Below are positions 33,910-42,037 of a stretch of 64,000 nucleotides of DNA, one piece after another. Numbering within the stretch: the stretch's first letter is position 1; the number at the start of each line of letters is the position of its first letter. The notes beneath the pieces were generated by a model, which was not told where the DNA came from, did no database searches, and was given only the letters and a program-made list of their open reading frames with translations. A program made the translations under genes and the position numbers. Source of the DNA: Deltaproteobacteria bacterium (GTDB lineage Bacteria > Myxococcota_A > UBA9160 > JAFDDA01); contig JAFDDA010000026.1 in NCBI GenBank assembly GCA_019311105.1, positions 1 through 64,000 on the forward strand. The letters run 5' to 3'.

Positions 33910-34395
33910 CTAGCGCAGCGCGATCTGGAAGCCCTCGGCCCCCAGCGTGAGCGAGACACCCGCGAGCTCCGACGAGAGCCGGATGACGACGCCATGCTGG
34001 TTGCGCAGGACCAGACGCGAAGCGCCCTGCCCGACTGCTGCGCCCGCCTCGACGGCGAGATAGCGGCCTGCGAAGTCGGACACGCGCGCGAGGTTCTCGA
34101 CCTCGCCCTCGGCGATCATCTTCGACACGCCGACATCGATCAGGCTCACGCCCTTCAGCGAGAACGCGTGCTGCTGGCCTTCGAAACTGAGGGTGCCGCT
34201 GCCCCACGAGATGCCGACGCCGGCCGCGACCTGCCGGCTCTCGAGCTCGACGTAGGGCGGCGGCGGTGCGGTCACGGGTTGGGGCTCCATCGGAACGGCG
34301 AAGCCGCTCCCACCGATCTCGTCGGCCTGAGCGCCGACCATGGGAACCATCGCCGCTGCGAGTGCGAACACGGCGATCCGAGCGATCCGTCGCAT
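33910..34395 (-). CDS. Secreted beta-rich protein of unknown function
   Basis: 161 residues with a signal peptide (IARIAVFALAAAMVPMVGAQA). A proline-rich linker MEPQPVTAPPPP follows, then a domain with SRQVAAGVGISWGSGTLSFEG, AFSLKGVSLIDVGVSK, VSDFAGRYLAVEAGAA and LRNQHGVVIRLSSELAG. Similar 'WGxGTLxF...KGxSxxDVG' proteins exist in many proteobacteria without a known function; I cannot name a domain. It is probably periplasmic and monomeric beta. ATG 34395 is supported by GGAG upstream. The neighbouring lipoprotein peptidase gene downstream may be co-transcribed. Confidence 0.7.
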   Translation of the reverse strand: MRRIARIAVFALAAAMVPMVGAQADEIGGSGFAVPMEPQPVTAPPPPYVELESRQVAAGVGISWGSGTLSFEGQQHAFSLKGVSLIDVGVSKMIAEGEVENLARVSDFAGRYLAVEAGAAVGQGASRLVLRNQHGVVIRLSSELAGVSLTLGAEGFQIALR

Positions 34396-34618
34396 GAATT
34401 CTCCTTCGTGTGAGCCGAGCGAGAGCCGCTCGTTGCCTCATACTAATACGAATCCTGCGCTGCCAAGCCAAGTGTATGATCGCTGGGCCCGCTGAAAGCA
34501 CTCGCGAGCCCGCTCGGGTGGGCACGTTCCCACCCACCGACGCGCGGACGGAGACCCCATGGATCACCCCGCAGATCTCTATGGCATCGAGGTCGTGGGC
34601 CTGCTCGACCGCTGACCC

Positions 34619-36607
34619 CTACGGCGTGACGATCGGGAACTCCGGGTCGAAGTCGTCGAGCAGGGAGAAGAACCCGATCAGTGCGAGCCGGCTGCCGTCG
34701 ACGTCGATATCACCCGCCAGGAGCTTGCGGCGCAGGGTCGTCTGCTTGGTGATGATCTGATCCCAGGTTTCGCGCGTGAGCTTCAGTGTGGCGTCGGCCT
34801 CTACAGGGGCGTCGGCCCGGCGATGATGCAGGACGGCGTTCTCGAGCCAGACGACGTGGGTCTCGTCGATGTCGGTGAAGACGAAGTTCAGGGTCACCTC
34901 TTCGTCTTCGGCGTCGGGCCCGTTCAGGCGGACCGCCAGGGCATCGAAGAAGAGGTCGCTCGGCATGGCTCCCACGATGTCGGAGCTGCCCGTGGTCTCG
35001 AAGGGCAGCGGAGCCATGCCCTCGCGCAGTTCCTTCGCGCCCGTCAGATAGAAGTCGCGCCACGGGCCCGACTCGGCCTGGTAGCCGAGCTGATCGTAGG
35101 CGGATGCGAGCAGGGCCTTGGCCGCCTCGTTGTCGGGCTCCGCGAAGACGAGGTGGTTCACCACCTGCGCCACCCAGCGGTACTCGCCGCGGTCGTAGGA
35201 GGCCTGGGCCTTCTCGAGCAACGCCGCACCGCCGCCCATGAACTCGACATAGCGCTCCGCCGCGTCGACGGGCGGCAGCGGATTCAGGTTCGCCGGGTTC
35301 GCATCGAAGAATCCGAAGTAGTGCTGGTAGACGGCCTTCGAGTTGTGATTCACCGTGCCGTAGTAGCCGCGCACGGCGAAGGTCTCGGCCAAGCTCTTGG
35401 GCAGCTCGATCTGTTCGGCGATCTCGATCATGGTCTCGCCGTGGTTCGCCAGCCGCAGCGTCTGATCGTGGATGTACTTGTAGACGTCGCGCTGCTTCTT
35501 CAGGTAGTCGACGATCTCGGCGTTGCCCCAGGTCGGCCAGTGATGGCTCGCGAAGAGCACCTCCGCCTCGCCGCCGAAGCGATCGATCGTCTCCTGGATG
35601 TATCCGCTCCACAGCAGGGCGTCGCGCACCTTCGCGCCGCGCAGGGTGTAGAGGTTGTGGAGCACATGGGAAACGTTCTCGGCTCCACAGATGGCCTTGC
35701 GATCGGGGAGGTAGACCATCATCTCGGCCGGTGCTTCGGCGCCGGGCGTGTTCTGGAAGATCATGCGGACGCCGTCGACGGTGATCTCGGTCGGCGTGTG
35801 ATCGACCGTGCGGGTGGGCGCGACCAAGCTGAACGTACCCGGGGTAGATGCCTTGCCGAGGCCCGAATCCACGTGCCCGCGCGGCCCGCGGTGCAGCAGG
35901 AAGCCGAACATGTAGCTGGCGCGGCGCGACATGGTCGTGCCGGCGAGGACGTTCTCCGAGACGGCCTCCACGATGAAGCCTTCCGGCGCGATCACGGGCG
36001 TGTCGCCCGGCTCGGGCAGCACACCACGCGCGCCGCCAAAGTGATCGATGTGACTGTGCGTGTAGATGAGACCCGTCACCGGGCGCTCGCCCAGATGTTC
36101 GGTCACCAGCTCCAGCGCAGCGCGGCCCGTCTCCATGGTGGTGCCCGGGTCGATCACGATCCAACCCGTGTCGCCGGCGATGAAGGTCATGTTGGCGAGG
36201 TCGTAGCCGCGGACCTGGTAGATCCCCTCCTGCACTTCGTAGAGGCCGTGCATCAGGTTGAGCTTCGCCTGGCGCCAGAGGCTCGGGTGGACGCTGTCGG
36301 GTGCGTCGCCCTCGGTGAAGGCGAAGCGGTCGAGGTTCCAGACTTCGGAGCCGTCGGCCTTGCGGATCACCGGGTCCTTGCGAGAACCGATGAAGCCACG
36401 CTTCGCCGCGACGAAGTCGGCGCGATCGTCGAAGGGCAGCCGATCGAGGACGGCGGCGTTGGCCTTCGCGGTGTAGGACGTGGCAGCGACGTGGCCGCTC
36501 TCCGCGTCGCCCAACGCCCCAGGTGTCGGTGCCTCGTCGCCGCAGGCGGCGACCCCAAGAGCGAAGGCGATCGAGGCCGCGACGTGCGCGACACGGTTCG
36601 AAGTCAT
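34619..36607 (-). CDS. Alkylsulfatase (SdsA/BDS1 type, metallo-beta-lactamase fold), predicted lipoprotein
   Basis: 662 residues. The signal FALGVAAC marks a lipoprotein (Cys22). The metallo-beta-lactamase zinc motif THSHIDHFGG lies near residue 183, with PAEMMVYLPDRKAICGAENV near 292 and ASHHWPTWGN near 355 completing the zinc region. A dimerisation domain (YYGTVNHNSKAVYQHYFGFFDANP) and a C-terminal SCP2-like domain (LFFDALAVRLNGPDAEDEEV onward) match the SdsA1 architecture. SdsA enzymes release sulfate and alcohol from alkyl sulfates such as SDS. Start ATG 36607. With two other sulfatase-fold genes nearby it suggests use of sulfated lipids or surfactants. Confidence 0.92.
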   Translation of the reverse strand: MTSNRVAHVAASIAFALGVAACGDEAPTPGALGDAESGHVAATSYTAKANAAVLDRLPFDDRADFVAAKRGFIGSRKDPVIRKADGSEVWNLDRFAFTEGDAPDSVHPSLWRQAKLNLMHGLYEVQEGIYQVRGYDLANMTFIAGDTGWIVIDPGTTMETGRAALELVTEHLGERPVTGLIYTHSHIDHFGGARGVLPEPGDTPVIAPEGFIVEAVSENVLAGTTMSRRASYMFGFLLHRGPRGHVDSGLGKASTPGTFSLVAPTRTVDHTPTEITVDGVRMIFQNTPGAEAPAEMMVYLPDRKAICGAENVSHVLHNLYTLRGAKVRDALLWSGYIQETIDRFGGEAEVLFASHHWPTWGNAEIVDYLKKQRDVYKYIHDQTLRLANHGETMIEIAEQIELPKSLAETFAVRGYYGTVNHNSKAVYQHYFGFFDANPANLNPLPPVDAAERYVEFMGGGAALLEKAQASYDRGEYRWVAQVVNHLVFAEPDNEAAKALLASAYDQLGYQAESGPWRDFYLTGAKELREGMAPLPFETTGSSDIVGAMPSDLFFDALAVRLNGPDAEDEEVTLNFVFTDIDETHVVWLENAVLHHRRADAPVEADATLKLTRETWDQIITKQTTLRRKLLAGDIDVDGSRLALIGFFSLLDDFDPEFPIVTP

Positions 36608-36623
36608 GGAGCCCTCCTCGGCC

Positions 36624-36743
36624 CTAGCGATTGCGGTAGCGGTAGCGGATCTCGTCGTTGGCCGCGTTGTGCTTCTCGGGGCGGTTGTTGGTCATGGTGA
36701 CCACGGGGCCATCGAACTCGAGCAGGATGGTGTCGCTTGCCAA
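36624..36743 (-). pseudogene. Enoyl-CoA hydratase remnant: N-terminus joined to a few C-terminal residues
   Basis: A 39-codon frame from TTG 36743 (GGGAG 5 bases upstream) reads SDTILLEFDGPVVTMTNNRP and EKHNAANDE, the unmistakable first strands and helix of a crotonase. It then ends RYRYRNR and a stop. Crotonases need about 260 residues, so roughly 220 are missing while a plausible family C-terminus and the frame are retained. It lies 18 bases downstream of the intact crotonase at 36762-37577. The start signal is intact, so a 39-residue peptide might still be made. Confidence 0.7.
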
Positions 36744-36761
36744 GGGGTCTCCCGAGTTCTG

Positions 36762-37577
36762 CTAGCGGCCCTTGAAGACCGGCGCGCGCTTCTCGGAGAA
36801 GGCGGCGATGGCTTCGAGGTAGTCGTCGGTCTGGGCGCCCGCGACCATGCGCTCGGCCTCGAGGTCGAGGCACTCGCGCAGACCGAGGGTGAGGGCGCGG
36901 TTCAGATTGTCCTTCATGAATCCGTGGGCAACCGGCGGGCCCGAGGCGACCTGGCGGGCCCACTCGAAGGCGGCATCGGCGAGCTCGGCGTCGGGGACAA
37001 CGCGGTTCACGAGCCCGAGATCCACGCACTCGGCCGCGTCGACGCGCTCGGAGGTGTAGAAGAACTCGCGCGCCTTGGCCGGGCCGACGAGGTGGGTCAT
37101 GAACCAGCTCGAGCCGTAGTCGCCCGAGAGCCCGAGCCGCGCGTAGGACGTCGTCATGAAGGCCGACTCCGCGGCGACCCGGAGATCGGCGGAGAGCGCG
37201 ATGCCGAGCCCGGCGCCCGCCGCGGGGCCGTTCAACGCCACGAGGGTCGGCTTCTCCATGGTGTGCAAGAGCCACGGGATCTGATGTTCGCCGTGGAGCA
37301 GTGCGAGCCGCTCTTCGGGGGACGGCGGCTCGCCCTCGTTCTGCATGCTCTTCGTGTCACCGCCGGCGCAGAAGCCTTTGCCCGCACCGGTCAGGAGCAC
37401 GCAGCCCACCGCGGTGTCGGTGGACAGATCGGACAGCGTCTCGATGAGCGCGTCCTTCATCTCCCAGGTCAGCGCGTTGCGGGCCTCGGGGCGGTTCAGG
37501 GTCAGCACCGCGACGCGGGCTTCCGGGCGGCCGAGGATCTCCTCGCTGCCGGTGTCGATAGGGGTCGCTTCGCTCAA
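36762..37577 (-). CDS. Crotonase family protein (GDYG subgroup), atypical active site
   Basis: 271 residues. FCAGGDTKSM near residue 69 and the C-terminal FSEKRAPVFKGR define the crotonase fold. The two glutamate positions of true hydratases are Gly (GAGLGIALSAD) and Ala (TSYARLGLSGDYGSSW). The GLSGDYG signature occurs in a widespread subgroup labelled enoyl-CoA hydratase whose reaction is mostly untested. ATG 37577 has GGAGG just upstream. It is followed at 18 bases by a truncated crotonase remnant, which points to a former tandem pair. Confidence 0.88.
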   Translation of the reverse strand: MSEATPIDTGSEEILGRPEARVAVLTLNRPEARNALTWEMKDALIETLSDLSTDTAVGCVLLTGAGKGFCAGGDTKSMQNEGEPPSPEERLALLHGEHQIPWLLHTMEKPTLVALNGPAAGAGLGIALSADLRVAAESAFMTTSYARLGLSGDYGSSWFMTHLVGPAKAREFFYTSERVDAAECVDLGLVNRVVPDAELADAAFEWARQVASGPPVAHGFMKDNLNRALTLGLRECLDLEAERMVAGAQTDDYLEAIAAFSEKRAPVFKGR

Positions 37578-37675
37578 CGGGCCTCCGAGACGCCCACTCT
37601 ATCACCCCCGCCCCGCCTCTGGCCGGGCGCGCTAACGTGGCCCTCCGGTTCCACGGCCTGCAAAGGGAGAGACGC

Positions 37676-37834
37676 ATGGGCTTGCCCGAACCGCCGGCGC
37701 TCGGCGCGTCGGCGCTGCCGGCCGGCACCTTCGACGGCCAGGTCGTCGTGGTCACCGGTGGAGGGACCGGTCTCGGCAAGGCCGTGGCCGTGGAGTTCGG
37801 CAAGGGCCCGTTCAGCCTCGACGGGAAGAAGTAG
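37676..37834 (+). pseudogene. SDR remnant: N-terminus joined to C-terminus with the middle missing
   Basis: A 52-residue frame from ATG 37676 with AAGGGAGAG upstream. It carries the start of an SDR, FDGQVVVVTGGGTGLGKAVA then VEF, and ends GKGPFSLDGKK, which resembles the C-terminal tail of the same SDR family (tails with FGKGPF). About 220 internal residues, including the catalytic Ser-Tyr-Lys, are absent, yet the frame and both ends remain. The stop is followed directly by the isochorismatase-like gene's ribosome-binding site (AGGAG), so the operon layout is otherwise intact. Confidence 0.7.
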
Positions 37835-37842
37835 GAGAGCCC

Positions 37843-38460
37843 GTGCCCCTCGACCTCGCCGCCCTGCTCGACCCGAAGCACACCGCCCTGGTGACCCAGG
37901 AGGTGCAGCGCGGTGTCGTGGGCGACCTCTCGCAACTTCCAGATCTCGCGGAGGCCGCAGCGCCGATCCTCCCGAACATCGGGCGCCTCGCGGCCGCGGC
38001 CCGGGCCGCGGGCGTGCCCGTGATCCACTGCACCGCCGAACGTCGCGCCGACGGTCTGGGCGGGAACTCGAACGCGCGCATCTTCCAGTACATGGCGAAG
38101 GCTCCGGTGACGCTCACGCCCGGCTCGGACGCCGCGGCGATCGTTCCCGAAGTCCCGGTCGAAGAGTCCGACCTCGTCCTGCCCCGCCTGCACGGCCTCT
38201 CGCCCTTCCAGGGGACCGAGCTCGACTTCATCCTCCGCAACCTCGGCGTCACCACGATCGTAGGCACCGGCGTCTCGGTGAACGTCGCGATCACGAACCT
38301 GAGCCTCGATGCGGTCAACGCCGGCTACCAGGTCGTGATCCCGCGCGATGCCGTGGCTGGCTTTCCGGCCGAATACGTCGACATGGTCTTCCAGCACACG
38401 CTCGGCGCCGTCTCCACGATCCTCGACACGGACACCGTCGCCAAGGCGTGGGGCGCATGA
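37843..38460 (+). CDS. Isochorismatase-like hydrolase family protein with all three catalytic residues substituted
   Basis: 205 residues from GTG 37843 with AGGAG 6 bases upstream. The fold is clear: TALVTQEVQRGVV at residue 15, VPVIHCTAERR near 60, VLPRLHGLSPFQGTELDFIL near 110 and IVGTGVSVNVAITNLSLDAV near 140. In cysteine hydrolases the triad is Asp (IDMQ), Lys (K before SAF) and Cys (CV in the last motif). Here the aligned residues are Glu, Arg and Asn. It is therefore either a pseudoenzyme or a subgroup with different chemistry. The stop overlaps the NUDIX start (ATGA), so the two are translationally coupled. Confidence 0.82.
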   Translation: MPLDLAALLDPKHTALVTQEVQRGVVGDLSQLPDLAEAAAPILPNIGRLAAAARAAGVPVIHCTAERRADGLGGNSNARIFQYMAKAPVTLTPGSDAAAIVPEVPVEESDLVLPRLHGLSPFQGTELDFILRNLGVTTIVGTGVSVNVAITNLSLDAVNAGYQVVIPRDAVAGFPAEYVDMVFQHTLGAVSTILDTDTVAKAWGA

Positions 38461-39188
38461 GCAAACCGCCCGACAACGCGCACCTCCCGCCCGAGCAGCT
38501 CGAGCCCGCGGACGATCCGGCCGAGCCGAAGCCGTCGGGCACCGTCGTCGCCGTTCGGGACGGATCGGCGGGCGTCGAGGTGTTGCTGTTGCAGCGCGCG
38601 GTCCGGCCCGGCCAGGACGGCGCGGCGCCTTGGGTCTTCCCGGGCGGCAAGGTCGAGCCCGACGATCATGCTCGCGGCGATGGCGACGCCGAGCAGTCTG
38701 CGCGCCACGCGGCGGTCCGCGAGGCCCACGAAGAGGCGCGGCTCGTGGTCGAACCGAGCGAGCTGGTCACGATCTCGCGTTGGATCACGCCTGCGATGCG
38801 CACGAAGCGCTTCGACACGTGGTTCTTCCTCGCGCGCGTCGAGGGCAACCCCGCCATCGAGGTGGACGGCCAGGAGATCGGCGACCACGCCTGGCTCACC
38901 CCCGCCGAAGCCATCGGGCGCTACCGCGCCCGCGCACTCGCCCTCGCACCGCCGACCTTCGTGACCGTGACCTGGCTCCTCGATCACCCGGACACCGCGG
39001 CAGCGAGCGCCACGCTGAGCGCGGCCGAGATCCTCACGTTCCGCCCCCAGATCCACCGGATCGAAGGCGGCGCCTGCATCCTCTACCCGGGCGACGCGGG
39101 CTACGAGGACGGAACCCTCGAACACGACGGCCCCCGCCACCGACTCTGGTCGGACGGTGGCCTCTTCCGCTACGAACGCGAGAGCTAG
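38457..39188 (+). CDS. NUDIX hydrolase, NUDT19/CoA-diphosphatase-like
   Basis: 243 residues. The Nudix box is present with an expanded loop: WVFPGGKVEPDDHARGD then AAVREAHEEARLVV near residues 60-95, holding the REx2EE metal ligands. The inserted loop and the long C-terminal part with PTFVTVTWLLDHP resemble the NUDT7/NUDT19-type acyl-CoA and CoA diphosphatases rather than MutT. A role in hydrolysing acyl-CoAs or free CoA would fit the acyl-CoA-rich surroundings; this is inferred. It is coupled to the isochorismatase-like gene by ATGA and followed by the GST gene after 14 bases. Confidence 0.83.
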   Translation: MSKPPDNAHLPPEQLEPADDPAEPKPSGTVVAVRDGSAGVEVLLLQRAVRPGQDGAAPWVFPGGKVEPDDHARGDGDAEQSARHAAVREAHEEARLVVEPSELVTISRWITPAMRTKRFDTWFFLARVEGNPAIEVDGQEIGDHAWLTPAEAIGRYRARALALAPPTFVTVTWLLDHPDTAAASATLSAAEILTFRPQIHRIEGGACILYPGDAGYEDGTLEHDGPRHRLWSDGGLFRYERES

Positions 39189-39202
39189 AACGAAGGGACC
39201 CC

Positions 39203-40003
39203 ATGATCGAGCTCTATCACAACGCCTTTTCGAGCTGCTCCCAGAAGGTCCGCATCGTTCTCGGCGAAAAGGGCATCGGCTGGAAGAGCCACGAGATCGA
39301 TCTCCAGGGCGGCGGCCAGCACGACCCGGAGTACGTGAAGCTCAACCCGAACCACGTCGTCCCGACGCTCGTGCACGACGGCCGCGTGTTCATCGAGTCG
39401 ACGCTCATCAACGAATATCTCGACGACGAGTTCCCGAATCCGCCGCTTCGGCCGGGGGATCCGGTCGAGCGCCACGCCATGCGGCTGTTCGTGAAGCACA
39501 TCGACGAGAAGGTCCACCCCGCCGCGGGCGTCATCACCTACGGCATCGCGACGCGGCCCATGATCCTCGGCCAGCCGCCCGAGGTGCAGGAGGCGGCGTG
39601 GTCGCAGATCCCCGACCCGGCCCGCCGCGCCGCCCGCAAGAGCGTGATCGAGAACGGCATCGAAGCCCCCGAGATGCGCGGCGCCGTCGGAGCGTTCATC
39701 GGCATGCTCGACGAGATGGAGGCGACCATCGACGACCGCGGCCCGTGGGTCTGCGGCGAGCACTTCAGCCTCGCCGACGCCTGCGCCCTGCCCTACGTCC
39801 TGCGCCTCGAACATCTGGCCATGGGCTCGCAGCTCGCGGCGGGTGTGCGCCCGCGCGTGGCCCGGTGGTTCGCCGAGATCCAGGCGCTCGAGTCCTACGA
39901 AGAGATGATCTCGGGCCAGCTCCTGGCACCGATCCTCGCCATGTTCCAAAAGAACGCCGAGGAAGTCCGCGGCGAGCTCGACGCCCTGATCGCGAGCCTC
40001 TAG
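39203..40003 (+). CDS. Glutathione S-transferase family protein
   Basis: 266 residues. The thioredoxin-like N-domain begins IELYHNAFSSCSQKVRIVL, with a Ser/Cys at the activating position, and contains NPNHVVPTLVHDG (cis-Pro) and the glutathione-binding IESTLINEYLDD near residue 65. The C-domain has the typical GEHFSLADACALPYVLRL near 190. The length exceeds the usual 200-220 because of an insertion around residues 95-155. It could conjugate or isomerise an electrophilic intermediate, or reduce a peroxide. It ends the plus-strand operon, facing the P450 gene (15-base gap). Confidence 0.88.
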   Translation: MIELYHNAFSSCSQKVRIVLGEKGIGWKSHEIDLQGGGQHDPEYVKLNPNHVVPTLVHDGRVFIESTLINEYLDDEFPNPPLRPGDPVERHAMRLFVKHIDEKVHPAAGVITYGIATRPMILGQPPEVQEAAWSQIPDPARRAARKSVIENGIEAPEMRGAVGAFIGMLDEMEATIDDRGPWVCGEHFSLADACALPYVLRLEHLAMGSQLAAGVRPRVARWFAEIQALESYEEMISGQLLAPILAMFQKNAEEVRGELDALIASL

Positions 40004-40018
40004 CTCCCCACCAACCCG

Positions 40019-41263
40019 CTAGACCGCGCGGCTCTCCGGCGTGTAGCGGACGTTCATCTGGGCGCAGGTACGCACCAGCGAGCTCGGCTTCACGATCGGG
40101 CCGCCGTCGGCGAACTCCATGTCCGGGAAGCGGCGCAGGATCTCTTCGAAGGCCACCCGGATCTCCATGCGGGCCAGGTTCGCTCCCAGACAGAAGTGGT
40201 TGCCGATGCCGAAGCCGACGTGGTGCGGGTTGCGCGTGATGTCGAAGGTGTCGGGGTTCTCGAACTGGCGCTCGTCCCGATTGGCCGAGGTGTAGAGGAT
40301 GAAGACCTTCTGCCCCTCCTTGATCGGCACGCCATGCAGCTCGGTGTCGCGCGTGACGGTGCGGCCGAAGGAGTGCACCGGCGTGACGTAGCGGACCATC
40401 TCCTCCGTGGCCGAGGCCAGCAGGCTCGGGTCGGCCAGCAGCTTCTCGCGCTGCTCCGGGTTCTCGATGAGCGCCTGCATCCCGCCGGAGATGGCGTTCC
40501 GCGTGGTCTCGTTGCCGGCGACCATCAGCAGCACGAGCAGCATGATGAGCTCGGTGGTCGCGCTTTCGATGTGGGCGCTCTCGTCGAAGCCTTCGATCTC
40601 GCTGTGGCGTTCGAAGCGTCCGAGGATGCCCTCGTCGTCGGCGTGGACGAGGATGCTCACGAAATCGTCCTTCGGCTCCTTGCGGCGCTCGGCGATGATC
40701 TCCTTCACGTAGGTCGTGTACTCGAAGAATGCCTTCCCGGCCTTGGCCACGATCTCGGGCTTATCGAAATTGCCGTCGGCGGCGATCATCGCATCGCTCC
40801 ACTCGTGGAAGCGCTCCCGGTCCTCGCGGCGAATGCCGATCATCTCGGCGATCAGCAGGAGCGGGAGCGGGACGGCGATATCGGAGACGAAGTCGCACTC
40901 GCCCTTCTCGGCTATGGCGTCGAGGGTCTCGGTGGTGATCTGGCGGAACTTCTCTTCCCAGACCTTCACCATGCGCGGCGTGAAGCCCTTGTTGATGAGC
41001 TTGCGGAGCTGGCTGTGCCGCGGCTCCTCTTCGTCGATGAGCCCGATCTTGGCGGGGTTGCCGGGGCGGACGCCCTGGCCGGACGTGAAGAGCTTCTGGT
41101 CCTTCGACACCGCGACGACGTCCTCGAAGCGCGAGATCACGAAGAGGTCGCTCTTCTCGGCCCAGTACACCGGGGCGTTGTCACGCAGCCAGGCGGCGCG
41201 CTCGGGCATGGACTCGTCCCAGGACAGCGCGTTCAGATAGTCGACGTTCGGGTCTACGGACAT
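40019..41263 (-). CDS. Cytochrome P450 (steroid/lipid-type bacterial soluble P450)
   Basis: 414 residues. I-helix MVAGNETTRNAI near residue 250, EEMVRYVTP (ExxR) near 288 and heme loop HVGFGIGNHFCLGANLARME with Cys358. The GIGNHFCLGANLAR form is common in P450s of steroid- and terpenoid-degrading clusters, though that is only a family impression. It lies 10 bases downstream of a TetR gene on the same strand, so the pair is probably one autoregulated transcript controlled from the operator at 41941-41960. Redox partners are not encoded nearby. Confidence 0.92.
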   Translation of the reverse strand: MSVDPNVDYLNALSWDESMPERAAWLRDNAPVYWAEKSDLFVISRFEDVVAVSKDQKLFTSGQGVRPGNPAKIGLIDEEEPRHSQLRKLINKGFTPRMVKVWEEKFRQITTETLDAIAEKGECDFVSDIAVPLPLLLIAEMIGIRREDRERFHEWSDAMIAADGNFDKPEIVAKAGKAFFEYTTYVKEIIAERRKEPKDDFVSILVHADDEGILGRFERHSEIEGFDESAHIESATTELIMLLVLLMVAGNETTRNAISGGMQALIENPEQREKLLADPSLLASATEEMVRYVTPVHSFGRTVTRDTELHGVPIKEGQKVFILYTSANRDERQFENPDTFDITRNPHHVGFGIGNHFCLGANLARMEIRVAFEEILRRFPDMEFADGGPIVKPSSLVRTCAQMNVRYTPESRAV

Positions 41264-41273
41264 GGTTTCAGCC

Positions 41274-41927
41274 TCAGCTTTTTGGGTCGTCCGGCAGGAG
41301 CCGATGCACGACTTCGGTGAGAAATTGGGTCTGTCGTTCCAGGCCCGGCGCGGAGAGGAGGTCCTCGCCGGTCAGGTCTCGGTAGAGCGGGGCGATGGTG
41401 AAGTAGCCGACGACGGCGTTGAACAGGGCGAGCACGAACAGCGGAATCTGATCCTCGGGCCAGGGCGGTGAGCCGGGCTCCTCGGCGACGATCTCGCCGG
41501 CGCGCGTGAAGGCCTGCTCGAGCCAGCCGCGCAGGGCCGGCGTCAAGCGTGCTCCGCCGGTCAAGACCTCGAACTGCACGAGACGCAGCAGGTTCGGCCG
41601 TGCCGCGAGCAGGCCCACGAGCTGCTCGAGCAGGACGTCGCTGCCCCCGCCGGCGCGGACGAAGCCCGAAAGCGCCTCGGTGATCGGGCGGAGGCCGCGC
41701 TCGAGGACGGCGGCGTAGAGGTCGTCCTTGCTCTCGAAGTGGTTGTAGAGGCTCGGGTTGCGGATGCCGACGTCGGCGGCGACGTCGCGCAGGGTGGTGC
41801 CGGCAAAGCCGTGCTCGGCGAAGCGGGCCTCGGCGGCGTTGAGGATCCGCTCGGCGGTCCGCTCGCCGCGGCGGGTCGCCGGACGGCTCGCAGGAGCCTT
41901 TGCGGTGGTCTGAGGAGTGGCGGGCAA
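41274..41927 (-). CDS. TetR-family regulator co-transcribed with the P450 gene
   Basis: 217 residues from a TTG at 41927 with GGAG 5 bases upstream; no ATG or GTG gives a complete DNA-binding domain. The helix-turn-helix is TTLRDVAADVGIRNPSLYNHF near residue 45-65, preceded by a basic N-terminal arm. The C-terminal domain resembles TetR_C-type lipid regulators. A palindrome overlapping its own predicted -10 lies 14 bases upstream of the start. It likely represses itself and the P450 until a substrate-derived ligand appears. Confidence 0.88.
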   Translation of the reverse strand: MPATPQTTAKAPASRPATRRGERTAERILNAAEARFAEHGFAGTTLRDVAADVGIRNPSLYNHFESKDDLYAAVLERGLRPITEALSGFVRAGGGSDVLLEQLVGLLAARPNLLRLVQFEVLTGGARLTPALRGWLEQAFTRAGEIVAEEPGSPPWPEDQIPLFVLALFNAVVGYFTIAPLYRDLTGEDLLSAPGLERQTQFLTEVVHRLLPDDPKS

Positions 41928-41940
41928 GTGGTCTCCAAAA

Positions 41941-41960
41941 ACTAACTACCGCTAGCTAGT
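41941..41960. promoter_or_regulatory. Palindromic operator of the TetR-P450 operon
   Basis: ACTAACTACCGCTAGCTAGT: the 8-base arms ACTAACTA and TAGCTAGT match as an inverted repeat at 7 of 8 positions around a 4-base centre. It lies 14 bases upstream of the TetR start and overlaps the -10 element of the predicted promoter. Confidence 0.65.
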
Positions 41961-41984
41961 ACGACGGAACTGCCCGATTGTCAA
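41956..41984 (-). promoter_or_regulatory. Sigma70-type promoter of the TetR-P450 operon
   Basis: On the minus strand a perfect TTGACA (41979-41984) is followed by a 17-base spacer and TACTAG (41956-41961). The -10 overlaps the 41941-41960 palindrome, so repressor binding would block polymerase. Confidence 0.55.
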
Positions 41985-42037
41985 TGGAAACTCGACTGGG
42001 AGGGGCCGCGCAGAGCCCCTCGGCTTCGCGTTTGAGA

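Noticed and set aside
34559-34615. An 18-codon frame MDHPADLYGIEVVGLLDR with GGAG upstream in the 223-base gap before the alkylsulfatase
   Set aside because: Too short to identify. It may be another gene remnant like those at 36624 and 37676, but no homologous segment can be named.
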